Assembly: GCA_964583615.1 (NCBI GenBank)
Contig: CAZOWM010000009.1
Coordinates: 18,798-82,797 of the forward strand
DNA length: 64,000 nucleotides
Source: CAZOWM01 sp964583615
GTDB lineage: Bacteria; Spirochaetota; B62-G9; DRHN01
Reading direction: 5' to 3'
The stretch's first letter is position 1, and each line of letters opens with the position of its first letter. Below the pieces are notes generated by a model that saw only the letters and a list, made by a program, of their open reading frames with translations, made no database searches and had not been told where the DNA came from. Below are positions 51,275 to 60,142 of the stretch, in pieces. Made by a program: the position numbers and the translations under genes.

Positions 51275-52555
51275 TTACTTCACGACCGCATCAGGTGAGG
51301 AGATTACTCCCGTGACCGCGGAAGCTGCCGCGACCGCAGGTGATGCAAGGTATACCTCACTCTCCCTGTGACCCATACGCCCGACGAAATTTCTGTTCGT
51401 AGTCGAAACCGCCTTTTCTCCGCGCGCGAGTATTCCCAGATGGCCGCCGAGGCAGGGGCCGCACGTTGGCGTTGAAACCACAGCACCTGCCTCCACGAAC
51501 GTTTCGATCAGACCTTCGCGAAGTGCCTGGAGGTAAATATTCTGCGTTGCAGGAAATATGAGGCACCTCACGTGTGAGGCCACGGTATTCCCCTTTAATA
51601 CGGCAGCCGCCGTTCTAAGGTCTTCGAGACGTCCGTTCGTGCATGAGCCTATGACGACCTGGTCGATTCTGATCTCATTAATATCAGATATGTTTTTCGT
51701 GTTTTCAGGAAGGTGCGGGAAGGCAACCTGGGGCTCAATAGTCCCGAGATCATACTCGATCGTTTTTTCATACTCTGCGTCAGCGTCGCTTTCGAATATC
51801 CTGTAACGGTCACTTCTCCTTCCGGATTTCATGCTCTCCTGCACGTACGCCTCGGTACGCGTGTCGACCGGAAAGATGCCGTTCTTGGCGCCTGCTTCTA
51901 TCGCCATGTTCGCAATCGTGAACCTGCTGTCCATGGAGAGAGACGCGATTCCGTCGCCGGCAAACTCCATGGCCATATATCGTGCACCGTCAACTCCGAT
52001 GTCTCCGATGATCTTGAGGATGATATCTTTCCCGCCGACCCATTTCCTGCACCTGTTCTTCAGCACGATTTTCAGGGATCCGGGAACCTTGAACCACGAT
52101 TTTCCTGTCGCCATCGCGCATGCAAGGTCGGTGCTCCCCACTCCGGTGGAAAATGCCCCCAGTGCGCCGTAGGTGCACGTGTGTGAATCTGCCCCGATCA
52201 TCAGGTCTCCGGGTAAAACGAGCCCCTGTTCCGGGAGAAGTGCGTGTTCGATTCCCATTTTTCCCACTTCGAAGTAGTTGATGATCTGCATTTCTCCGGC
52301 AAAATCACGGAGGTATTTGGCCTGTTCTGCAGATTTGATGTCCTTGTTCGGGGTGAAGTGATCGGGAACAAGGGCAATACGACTGTTGTCCCATACTGAA
52401 TTTACACCGAGTTTTCGGAACTCCTGAATTGCTATAGGAGCGGTGATGTCGTTTGCGAGCGTCATATCAAGGTGCGCCTCGATGAGCTGGCCGGGAGAAA
52501 CTGTGTCCCTCCCTGCATGGACTGCAAGGATTTTTTCGCTCATCGTCATTCCCAT
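51275..52555 (-). CDS. leuC: 3-isopropylmalate dehydratase large subunit
   Basis: 426 residues from ATG 52555 (GAGGTG six bases upstream); ATGs at 52549 and 52543 are alternatives. The 4Fe-4S cysteines are in GSCTNGRLEDL and TPTCGPCLGGH. Also seen: GADSHTCTYGALGAFSTGVG. It is an aconitase-family enzyme. First gene of leuC-leuD-leuB; leuA is not in the window. The C-terminal part after the cysteines (NRNFVGRMG) is complete. Confidence 0.93.
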   Translation of the reverse strand: MGMTMSEKILAVHAGRDTVSPGQLIEAHLDMTLANDITAPIAIQEFRKLGVNSVWDNSRIALVPDHFTPNKDIKSAEQAKYLRDFAGEMQIINYFEVGKMGIEHALLPEQGLVLPGDLMIGADSHTCTYGALGAFSTGVGSTDLACAMATGKSWFKVPGSLKIVLKNRCRKWVGGKDIILKIIGDIGVDGARYMAMEFAGDGIASLSMDSRFTIANMAIEAGAKNGIFPVDTRTEAYVQESMKSGRRSDRYRIFESDADAEYEKTIEYDLGTIEPQVAFPHLPENTKNISDINEIRIDQVVIGSCTNGRLEDLRTAAAVLKGNTVASHVRCLIFPATQNIYLQALREGLIETFVEAGAVVSTPTCGPCLGGHLGILARGEKAVSTTNRNFVGRMGHRESEVYLASPAVAAASAVTGVISSPDAVVK

Positions 52556-52586
52556 TGAGTGCACCTCGTATAAAAAAGCTTGCACT

Positions 52587-52616
52587 ATATTAACACAGAG
52601 CACGGTGAAAAGACAA
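52587..52616 (-). promoter_or_regulatory. Promoter of leuCDB
   Basis: On the minus strand TTGTCT (52616-52611), 18-base spacer, TAATAT (52592-52587), 31 bases before the leuC start. No leader peptide or attenuator is obvious. Confidence 0.5.
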
Positions 52617-52740
52617 GCCCTTTCAGCGCGGAGGCATTCATACTGGAATCTCTTGACTATATGACCGAATCTCACTACTCTCAGTGCACCAAAGACAGTG
52701 CGCATCATGTATAGAGTGTGCCTGCAGGTGTAAAAAACAG

Positions 52741-53382
52741 ATGAGAGGAGTATGTCCCATCGCGCTATTGAACTTCGATTACGATGGGGTGCTGGCCGAC
52801 TCCTGCGAAAGGCTGCTGCAAAAGGTCAGGAAAGCCCAGCAGTTGCTGGGAGCAGGCCGAGCGCCGACAAAGGGGGACTTTCAGCAGAGCGCCGACCTCA
52901 CCTCGGAAAACATTGCTAAAACCATCGGCATGCCCGGGCACATGCATTCCCGTTTTACCTTCGCAGTGTTCACGCTGTTGAAACATGATTCCGGGTTGGA
53001 TACCCTCTTCCCTGGAATTGCGGCTGCGATACTGGCACTGGCACGGAAGCACACTATTACGGTTATCACGGCAAACCTCGGTGACAATGTGAAGAGGGTA
53101 CTGGATCAGAACGGACTGGGGAGCAGCATCTCAATCATATTCGATGGGGCTCAACCCGGCTCGAAGAGTGAAAAAATCCGATCTGCTCTGCAGACATTCC
53201 ACACGGATCCTTCCGATTCGTACATAATTGGTGATACCATCGGCGATATCAGACAGGGAAAGATCGCACAGGTGAAAACGATAGCAGTGACCTGGGGATT
53301 TCAGCCGAAAGAACTGCTGCTGAGGGAGTCACCCGATTACATAGTTGACTCATCAGAAGAGCTCCTCGATATACTGCTGTAA
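52741..53382 (+). CDS. HAD-superfamily hydrolase (phosphoglycolate phosphatase-like)
   Basis: 213 residues from ATG 52741. Motif I is NFDYDGVLADS with the nucleophile Asp and the acid/base Asp; motif II is ITANLGDN; motif III/IV are GSKSEKI and IIGDTIGDIRQG. These make it a phosphatase or phosphotransferase of the HAD family; the substrate is not evident. The 5' region has only a weak ribosome binding site. It lies between the divergent leu operon and the OmpL47-like gene, apparently alone. Confidence 0.85.
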   Translation: MRGVCPIALLNFDYDGVLADSCERLLQKVRKAQQLLGAGRAPTKGDFQQSADLTSENIAKTIGMPGHMHSRFTFAVFTLLKHDSGLDTLFPGIAAAILALARKHTITVITANLGDNVKRVLDQNGLGSSISIIFDGAQPGSKSEKIRSALQTFHTDPSDSYIIGDTIGDIRQGKIAQVKTIAVTWGFQPKELLLRESPDYIVDSSEELLDILL

Positions 53383-53505
53383 AGCGTCGGAACCTTTACC
53401 ATGTCTTTGCAAGCTCTGTATCCATCTGCATGCGTGTCCGTGTGGTATAGATGAACTGTGGTTTTCATCGGCTACGCCTGATGATGTCTGAAACGATGTT
53501 TTATA

Positions 53506-53533
53506 TTGACATTATTGCGGGCCATAGTACACT
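53506..53533 (+). promoter_or_regulatory. Promoter of the OmpL47-like gene
   Basis: TTGACA (53506-53511), 16-base spacer, TACACT (53528-53533), then AGGAGGGAT before the ATG at 53563. Confidence 0.65.
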
Positions 53534-53562
53534 ATAAAAAATTTTTTTCAGGAGGGATATCA

Positions 53563-54465
53563 ATGAGAAAATGGAGTATATGCATCATTCTACTTCTCTT
53601 CCTGTTTTCAAGCGCACTTTTTGTTCCGGCGCAGGAAAAGAGGATTTATAACGACGGTATCATAGATTATGTTCCCCTTACCGCTCAGTTCGTTCTCAGT
53701 GCCGAAGACTTCGAGTCCACGGTAAAGGAGATCCAATACAGCGTCGACGGCTCAGCAGTCACTGTCTATGAGGGCCCCATACGGTTTACCTCAGAGGGGA
53801 GGCATTTCATTGCGTATCGGGCGATTGACATGACAGGCAATATCAGCAACGAAAGGATCTACTCCGTGATTGTTGACGGCTCTCCCCCCGAAGGGATTGC
53901 TTCAGTGGAGGGCACAGTGTATATGGATGGAGAGTACGTGTATTTGAGCAGAGAGAGTGCGATTGTCCTCTGGGCGGAAGACAATCTTTCAGGTGTCGAC
54001 AGGATCTATGTGAAGCTCGATGATATGGATTTCATGCCCTATGAAGAGCCCCTGGTGATTTCAGAGGAGGGATATCATTCGGCGGAGACCTATGCAGTCG
54101 ACAACGTAGGGAACGCGACACCCAGGCTCGTGGTTCAAGGCTATGTGGACAGTACGCCCCCTGCTGTCAGCATCGTGCCGGACGAGGATTTCGTAAACGT
54201 GAAAAACGAACTGTACACGAACCGGACGAACGAGTACGCGGTGACGGCGTACGACGAGCTCGCAGGTGTGAAAGAGATACTGGTGTCCTTCGATGGAAGC
54301 GCGTACGTGACCTATGTGACTCCATTCAGGGTGCAGATTCCCGGTTTTCATACTGTTCGTGCGAGAGCGGTCGACAATCTCGGAAACGCGTCAGATACGG
54401 TTGAGCTGTCTTTTTACGTGGATGTACAACCGCCGGAGTCAAAGATCGGTGCTTCTGTGGACTGA
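53563..54465 (+). CDS. Secreted protein with OmpL47-like Ig/beta-sandwich repeats
   Basis: 300 residues from ATG 53563 with AGGAGGG upstream. Signal peptide at residues 1 to about 24 (ILLLFLFSSALFVPAQE). Three copies of a beta domain of about 90 residues follow, each with a YSVDGSA- or VSFDGSA-type strand, an aromatic G(R/Y)H(F/S) turn and a closing DMTGNIS, DNVGNAT or DNLGNAS, as in OmpL47-type proteins of Leptospira and other spirochaetes. An outer-surface or periplasmic binding role is plausible. It is followed by a terminator, so it is transcribed alone. Confidence 0.8.
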   Translation: MRKWSICIILLLFLFSSALFVPAQEKRIYNDGIIDYVPLTAQFVLSAEDFESTVKEIQYSVDGSAVTVYEGPIRFTSEGRHFIAYRAIDMTGNISNERIYSVIVDGSPPEGIASVEGTVYMDGEYVYLSRESAIVLWAEDNLSGVDRIYVKLDDMDFMPYEEPLVISEEGYHSAETYAVDNVGNATPRLVVQGYVDSTPPAVSIVPDEDFVNVKNELYTNRTNEYAVTAYDELAGVKEILVSFDGSAYVTYVTPFRVQIPGFHTVRARAVDNLGNASDTVELSFYVDVQPPESKIGASVD

Positions 54466-54553
54466 GAGAATCACGTAAACAGCTGAAGGGGAGACCTTTT
54501 TCGGCGCACATTCTTGTTTTTTCAGGAAAAATACGATATTATTGAGAGGTTAA

Positions 54554-54577
54554 CCCCTGCCGGTGCAGGGGTGTTTT
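54554..54577 (+). terminator. Rho-independent terminator after the OmpL47-like gene
   Basis: CCCCTGC, loop CGGT, GCAGGGG, then TGTTTTATATT. A tight seven-base stem with a short T-rich tail, 88 bases after the stop and just before glyA. Confidence 0.75.
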
Positions 54578-54604
54578 ATATTCATTGATCCAGACGGGGA
54601 AACG

Positions 54605-55879
54605 ATGTTAGAAAAACACGTGAGGGCGATCTACGAAATCGTTCGCCGTCAGAACGAATGGCGGCGGAACACAATTAACCTGATCGCAAGCGAAAACGTT
54701 GTGTCGAATACCGTGAGAAAGTTATCCGGATCCGACTTTGCGCACCGCTATGCAGAAGGGCATCCGGGTGAGCGCTACTACCAGGGTACCGAGTATATCG
54801 ATAAGATAGAGAGCGATCTGCGCAACGACTTCAAAACCTTGTTCAGATCCGCACACGCAGACGTCCGCCCTGTGAGCGGAACAAATGCGAATGAAGCCGT
54901 ATTTTCGAGCTTCATTAAACCAGGCGATATCGTAATGGTCAACTCAACACCGGGAGGTGGACACATAAGTCACCACCTTACAGGGTCGGTGGGCAAGATT
55001 ACAAAGAACGTCATCGATTTTCCTCTCTCAAAAGACGGCTTCCATATCGATCTGCAGAAGTCCAGGGAGCTTATTCATGTATGCAGGCCGAGGGTGCTTG
55101 TTTTCGGGAAGAGCCTCTTTCTTTTTCCAGAGCCTGTTAAGGAACTCGCAGACATCTGCGCCGAGTACAAAATATTGATAATCTACGATGCGGCGCACGT
55201 TCTCGGGCTTATCGCGGGCGGAAGGTTTCAGGACCCCCTTGGAGAAGGTTCATTTATTGTGACGGGAAGCACGCACAAGACGTATTTCGGAACTCAGAGA
55301 GGCGTGATTCTCAGCAATATGGGCAGTACGGAATGGCAGAAGGTGGACAGGGGAGCATTCCCCGGCTCATCGAGCAATCATCATCTCGATACACTGGTGG
55401 GGCTCGCCGTCGCCACTCAGGAGATGATCACATTCGGAAAAGAGTACAGCGCCCAGGTTATTGCGAATGCAAAGGCGCTCGGACGCTCGATGAAAAAGGT
55501 CGGATTTGAAGTGCTTGCCGAGGAATTCGGATTCACCGAGTCTCATCAGATCGCAGTGAATATGCGCAAGCATGGTGGCGGAAAAATGGCCGCCAATCTC
55601 CTGAAAGAAAATGACATCATTCTCAACATGAACATACTGCCTTACGAGCCGTTACGCAACGTCACGAATCCCGACGGTGTTCGTATCGGTGTGCAGGAAA
55701 TGACGAGGGTCGGAATGAAGGAAGACGAGATGGATCATGTTGCGCATCTCATCAAGGAATGTATCGTGCACGGGCAAGAAGTGCGGAGTGAGGCAAACAG
55801 CCTTCGTGGAGAATTCCCCTCAGTCAACTATTCCTTTGATGAATTGCTTGCGGACCTCTCCTCTCCAAATGACTATTGA
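54605..55879 (+). CDS. glyA: Serine hydroxymethyltransferase, archaeal-like type
   Basis: 424 residues from ATG 54605 (GGGGA upstream). Seen: NLIASENVVSNTVRKLSGSD, HRYAEGHPGERYYQGTEYID, STPGGGHISHH and the PLP-lysine region GSTHKTYFGTQRG. The last two, and the lack of a canonical GANVQPHSG-type stretch, look like methanogen-type SHMTs rather than the usual bacterial ones. It interconverts serine and THF with glycine and methylene-THF, feeding the FolD/FchA/Fhs set. It sits upstream of surE with no clear operon partner. Confidence 0.85.
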   Translation: MLEKHVRAIYEIVRRQNEWRRNTINLIASENVVSNTVRKLSGSDFAHRYAEGHPGERYYQGTEYIDKIESDLRNDFKTLFRSAHADVRPVSGTNANEAVFSSFIKPGDIVMVNSTPGGGHISHHLTGSVGKITKNVIDFPLSKDGFHIDLQKSRELIHVCRPRVLVFGKSLFLFPEPVKELADICAEYKILIIYDAAHVLGLIAGGRFQDPLGEGSFIVTGSTHKTYFGTQRGVILSNMGSTEWQKVDRGAFPGSSSNHHLDTLVGLAVATQEMITFGKEYSAQVIANAKALGRSMKKVGFEVLAEEFGFTESHQIAVNMRKHGGGKMAANLLKENDIILNMNILPYEPLRNVTNPDGVRIGVQEMTRVGMKEDEMDHVAHLIKECIVHGQEVRSEANSLRGEFPSVNYSFDELLADLSSPNDY

Positions 55880-55928
55880 AAATGCTTTGCGTCATACGCA
55901 CTCATGATCACGGGACGGCATAGATTGA

Positions 55929-56690
55929 ATGAAAACGATTCTTTTATCCAATGATGACGGAATTCACAGCAAGGGAATCTGGGCACTGAAAAAGTATTTC
56001 GAAGACAAATTCCGCGTTTTTGTTGTTGCTCCGGACAGGGAGAGAAGCGCCACAGGGCATTCAATCTCGTTGCACGATCCGATCAGAATGAAGGAAATCG
56101 AGAAGGGGAGCGTGTTTTCCGTGGATGGAACTCCGGTTGACGCCGTGCACATTGCGCTTCTGGGACTGATTAAAATGAAAATCGATGTCGTGATCAGCGG
56201 CATCAACAACGGGCTAAATCTCGGATCAGATGTGTTTTATTCGGGGACGGTATCATCCGCCTTCCAGGCGGCAGCGTTCGAAATCCCGGGTATTGCAGTC
56301 TCCATCGAAAGCAGAGGCCACAGGATACACTATGAAACAGCCGCTTATTACGTGAGCAGGATTATTGGAAAGATCGATCTGTTTCCCCACAACAGGAGAA
56401 TCATACTCAATGTGAATGTTCCGAATCTGCCGATTGATGAAGTGAGGGGTGTTGAAATCACCAGACTCGGACAGAGATACTACGATGACAACATCATAGA
56501 AAGAGAAGATCCGAAAAAGAACAAGTACTACTGGATCGAAGGTATCCTCACACACGATGTACTCGAGGATGGGACAGATGTGAAAGCTCTCAATGAGAAA
56601 AAGGTATCGATCACTCCACTGCGTCTTGACATAACCGCCTATGATTACATCGAAAAGTTGAAAAACTGGAGATTCAATGATTTGACATAA
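55929..56690 (+). CDS. surE: 5'-nucleotidase SurE
   Basis: 253 residues. NDDGIHSKGIWAL with the metal-binding Asp pair, VVAPDRERSATGHSIS, DGTPVDAVHIAL and VVISGINNGLNLGSDVFYSG are all conserved. SurE removes phosphate from nucleoside monophosphates and is linked to stationary-phase survival. It starts at ATG 55929, 49 bases after glyA, and is followed after 14 bases by a TPR protein. Confidence 0.95.
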   Translation: MKTILLSNDDGIHSKGIWALKKYFEDKFRVFVVAPDRERSATGHSISLHDPIRMKEIEKGSVFSVDGTPVDAVHIALLGLIKMKIDVVISGINNGLNLGSDVFYSGTVSSAFQAAAFEIPGIAVSIESRGHRIHYETAAYYVSRIIGKIDLFPHNRRIILNVNVPNLPIDEVRGVEITRLGQRYYDDNIIEREDPKKNKYYWIEGILTHDVLEDGTDVKALNEKKVSITPLRLDITAYDYIEKLKNWRFNDLT

Positions 56691-56704
56691 GGTCGGGGGG
56701 CGCG

Positions 56705-57391
56705 ATGGACATACAGGGCGAAATCGATAGGCTCCTGCGTAAGGGACAGGATAGCTTGAACGCGCTCGATCTGCGTGCTGCATTGGAAGTTTTTCTCCAG
56801 GCGCTGGAGCTTGATTCGAAAAACTCAGAGGTCCATTACTTCCTTGGCATTACCTATGCGCGTCTGGAGAACTACGAAAAAAGCATAATGCATCTTCAGT
56901 CGGTGCTCGACTCAGAGCTTGCCTACATCAACAAAGTACACACACAGATGGTGCTCGGGTATATCTATACCCTCCGGGAAGAGTATGAAAAAGCCCTCAA
57001 CCTGTTTCAGTCAATCGTTGAAGCAGGCTTCCAGAATGCGCAGGCGTATGCGGCAATCGGCTATATCATGGACCGGCGTGGAAACTTCAAGGAAGCAGTC
57101 ATGAACCTCTACAGGGCACTCGATCTCGATTCGGAAAACGCGAATGCACATAATTCGCTCGGCTATTTGTACGCAGAAGCCAATCTCAATCTCGAGGAAG
57201 CGCTCAGTGAGTGTGAGAAAGCGGTTGCCCTTGACCAGAATAACCCCGCCTATCTCGACAGCATGGGATGGGTTTATTACAAGCTCGGAAAAATCGGTAT
57301 GGCGAAAAGTTATCTGAGGAAAGCCCTCAAGATGGCACCTGAGAACGAAGAGATCAAAATTCATCTCAAGAGGGTCAGCGAAGGCGGTTGA
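56705..57391 (+). CDS. TPR-repeat protein
   Basis: 228 residues, almost entirely tetratricopeptide repeats (about five), for example ALEVFLQALELDSKNSEVHY and ALDLDSENANAHNSLGYLYA. No signal peptide. TPR proteins hold partners together; which ones is unknown. It is closely linked to surE and probably co-transcribed. Confidence 0.85.
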   Translation: MDIQGEIDRLLRKGQDSLNALDLRAALEVFLQALELDSKNSEVHYFLGITYARLENYEKSIMHLQSVLDSELAYINKVHTQMVLGYIYTLREEYEKALNLFQSIVEAGFQNAQAYAAIGYIMDRRGNFKEAVMNLYRALDLDSENANAHNSLGYLYAEANLNLEEALSECEKAVALDQNNPAYLDSMGWVYYKLGKIGMAKSYLRKALKMAPENEEIKIHLKRVSEGG

Positions 57392-57435
57392 GTATTCATC
57401 TCAAGGAGGTGTAGCGAGGAATTCCTGATCACAGG

Positions 57436-59742
57436 TCACGTTGCCTTGCGTTTAATAATTGAAGAAGGCTTCACAAAGTAGATAAGAGCGGGGAGGACGA
57501 GGAGCACACCGATGAGACACCCGATCATTGTCACGGCGATGAGGAGTCCGAAGTAAAGAATCGGTTTAAAGCTTGAAAGCAGAAGCACGGAAAATCCGGA
57601 GATCAGGGTGAAAGAGGTAAAAAAGATCGGGATACCTGAATTAACGAGTGCCTCCCTGATTCTTTCTGTAAGAGGAAGGCTGTGTTTTGTTCTGGAAAAA
57701 CGTATGAGGTAATGGATGCTGTTGTCCACCCCGAGTCCCACTGCGATGCTGGATATCATCGATGTAATGAAATCCAGAGGAATATTGAAATAGCTCATCG
57801 CCCCGAAATTCAAAAAGAGCCCGAATATTATGGGGATGAGACCGAAGAAGCCGAACACAAAGCTTCGAAACGTATAGGAGATGATGAAAAACACAATGAT
57901 GATGCTGATCGCGATGCTCAGGAGCTGGGACCTTACAAGGTAATCGATAAGTGAGAGGTATATGAGGTCCACACCGGTCATTTCCACATCGATTCCCTGA
58001 AAGCGATTTTCGTTGATAAACTGACGGAAATCGTCGAGAAATTCCTTGAACTGGGTGGCCGACAGTACCGGGCCGTTGACTTTGCCGGTTCGCACAACGA
58101 TATTTGCATATTTGAAATCCTCAGTTATCACGTTTCCCAGGCTTTCCGTCACATCCGACATCTTGAACATGAGGAGGATCTTCAGAAGCCCCGCATCGGT
58201 TTCTGGCAGTCGGTACTGCTCCGGGTTGTTCTTGTTCATCAGCTGGTTGGCCCGTTTGATGTAATCGACATAGGAGATTGTGGGTCCAAGTATGTCTCTG
58301 TCGCGGATCCACCCTTCGATCAAATTGACGTACCGTAGAGCTTCAAGATCCTTGAATGTGAGGTCCAATCTCTCTTCGATTTCGAGCGATACGTTCATCG
58401 TCGATACACCGCCGAAATGCGAACGAATAAACCGCTGACTCTGGATGATCGCGGCGTTATTCTTGAAAAACCGCTGCCATCCCGTATCCACCTCGATTTT
58501 CCTGATTCCAATAACCGACCATATACCGATGAGTACCGCGATGATGAGTATCACCCGCCATCGGTTGGTAACGAGAGTGCCGAGCTTGAAGAAGAGGTGG
58601 TTCATTCGGCTCCCCTCTGATGAGGCGTGACGACTTTTTTTCGGTTTTTTTATCATCGCGAGATAAGCCGGAAGAAAACTCAGGCTCAGTGCCATGGAAA
58701 AGAACACACCGATGAGGACGAATATTCCGAGATCCCGCATGGGTGCAATTTTGTTTATGGTCAATGCAGCGAAACCCGCAATGGTAGTGACCGCGGCAAG
58801 AAGTATGGTCTTTCCTATATTGACGATGGATTTTTGCACATTTCTCTGCTTGTGAGAGTCGATAAATATATCCTTGTAATACTGGTTGAGAAAGTGAATG
58901 CTGTACGAGCTGGAGATCACAAGAATGAGTGTGGGGAGCATGATGCCGACCATGGTAATCTGCTTTCGAAAGATCCCCATCAGGCCGAGTGTCCATAGAA
59001 TGCTTCCCAGCATTATCGAAATCGGGAGAACGATTCCTCGTCCTGATTTGAAATTGATGAAGAGAACGAATATCACCAGGAGAATGATCGGCAGAGCGAG
59101 TTTGACCGAGTCACGCTGGATGTACTCTTTTACCCAGCTTTCTATAATAACGCTCCCTGCAAGATAAAACTCCTCCGGCCCGCGGTATGGCTCGATGATA
59201 TGAAGGATTTTTTCTCTGATGTCCCCGTTTTGCCGGTTTTCAGAAAGCCGTATGTAGATGGCAAGCGCATCGCCGTTTTCGGACACGACGACATTCTTGA
59301 GTATAGGCTCAGAGAGCATCTCCTCCTTGAATTCTTTAATTTTTTCTTCCGAACGCGGAATCTCTCCTCCGGGAAAACTCTTCTTTACCACGATCATTCC
59401 GAATATGTACTTGAAGATCGTAGCATTCAGGGGATCGATGACCTCCTCGACCTCCGGGAGCTTCTTTAATTCGGAAGATATTTGTTGTATCTTGGTCAGG
59501 GTCGAAAGCGAATAGGGATCTTCGGATTTCACACTGATCATGATCATAGTGGACGACCCGAATCGTTCCAGATTTTTTTTCAGGGCGATTAATTCTTTGC
59601 TGTTTTCCGGAGCGAGGCTCATGAGATCTGAGGATATTTTCACGTATCGTGTGAAATACCCAAAAATGAGGGTGAGAACAATTACTGAGATGATAACGGG
59701 GATTCTATGACGAACGATGAAGTGTGCAAAGCCTTTGAGCAT
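57436..59742 (-). CDS. RND/MMPL-family transporter
   Basis: 768 residues with about 12 transmembrane helices in two matching halves, each with a sterol-sensing-like five-helix group. Conserved: GLMGIFRKQITMVGIMLPTL, ISSIAVGLGVDNSIHYLIRF and LISGFSVLLLSSF. Large periplasmic loops follow the first helix of each half (about 35-220 and 425-610). It belongs to the MMPL/HpnN branch of RND exporters, which move lipids or hydrophobic compounds. It has no membrane-fusion partner in view. It converges on the TPR gene. Confidence 0.9.
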   Translation of the reverse strand: MLKGFAHFIVRHRIPVIISVIVLTLIFGYFTRYVKISSDLMSLAPENSKELIALKKNLERFGSSTMIMISVKSEDPYSLSTLTKIQQISSELKKLPEVEEVIDPLNATIFKYIFGMIVVKKSFPGGEIPRSEEKIKEFKEEMLSEPILKNVVVSENGDALAIYIRLSENRQNGDIREKILHIIEPYRGPEEFYLAGSVIIESWVKEYIQRDSVKLALPIILLVIFVLFINFKSGRGIVLPISIMLGSILWTLGLMGIFRKQITMVGIMLPTLILVISSSYSIHFLNQYYKDIFIDSHKQRNVQKSIVNIGKTILLAAVTTIAGFAALTINKIAPMRDLGIFVLIGVFFSMALSLSFLPAYLAMIKKPKKSRHASSEGSRMNHLFFKLGTLVTNRWRVILIIAVLIGIWSVIGIRKIEVDTGWQRFFKNNAAIIQSQRFIRSHFGGVSTMNVSLEIEERLDLTFKDLEALRYVNLIEGWIRDRDILGPTISYVDYIKRANQLMNKNNPEQYRLPETDAGLLKILLMFKMSDVTESLGNVITEDFKYANIVVRTGKVNGPVLSATQFKEFLDDFRQFINENRFQGIDVEMTGVDLIYLSLIDYLVRSQLLSIAISIIIVFFIISYTFRSFVFGFFGLIPIIFGLFLNFGAMSYFNIPLDFITSMISSIAVGLGVDNSIHYLIRFSRTKHSLPLTERIREALVNSGIPIFFTSFTLISGFSVLLLSSFKPILYFGLLIAVTMIGCLIGVLLVLPALIYFVKPSSIIKRKAT

Positions 59743-59897
59743 TCAATGGAACCAATATTTTTCTTGTAATATATAGCACTGCGGTGGGTTCGTCAACAAT
59801 AAGGGGGGATGCCGAGAGCCTGCGCGTTTATAATACTGGGGGCCGCCGCAAGTGTAAGGGCGACTGCGTGCTTCAGTGCCTCGAACACTGATTCGTT

Positions 59898-60113
59898 TCA
59901 GTCTTCGGTGAGCTGTCCGATTGCCTCATCGCAGCATTCTCCGATGGCGGCGATGATCTCATCCGGTGAGAGTATGGCCTCTGAGGTGCAGATCTCAACC
60001 CTGCTATCCACGGAATAGAGCAGGTGAAGAGATTGTTCGCCTGGGAGCTGTTTCGTGACGATTATGCGTTTTTTGCCTCCCCTGTTGCGGGTTTCCCATA
60101 ATGTTTTTTTCAA
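59898..60113 (-). CDS. Small protein of unknown function after the Clp1-like gene
   Basis: 71 residues starting at a TTG (60113), with GGGAGAGAG upstream. The N-terminus is basic (ETRNRGGKKRIIVTKQL), the C-terminus acidic with helical SPDEIIAAIGECCDEAIGQ. It lies 29 bases after the Clp1-like gene on the same strand, so they may form a unit. No family recognised; the existence of the gene is likely but not certain. Confidence 0.5.
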   Translation of the reverse strand: MKKTLWETRNRGGKKRIIVTKQLPGEQSLHLLYSVDSRVEICTSEAILSPDEIIAAIGECCDEAIGQLTED

Positions 60114-60142
60114 AAGGCTCTCTCCCTGCGAGATGACGTCAT

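Noticed and set aside
59809..60018. Plus-strand frame of 69 codons
   Set aside because: Overlaps the more plausible minus-strand small gene and lacks a ribosome binding site.
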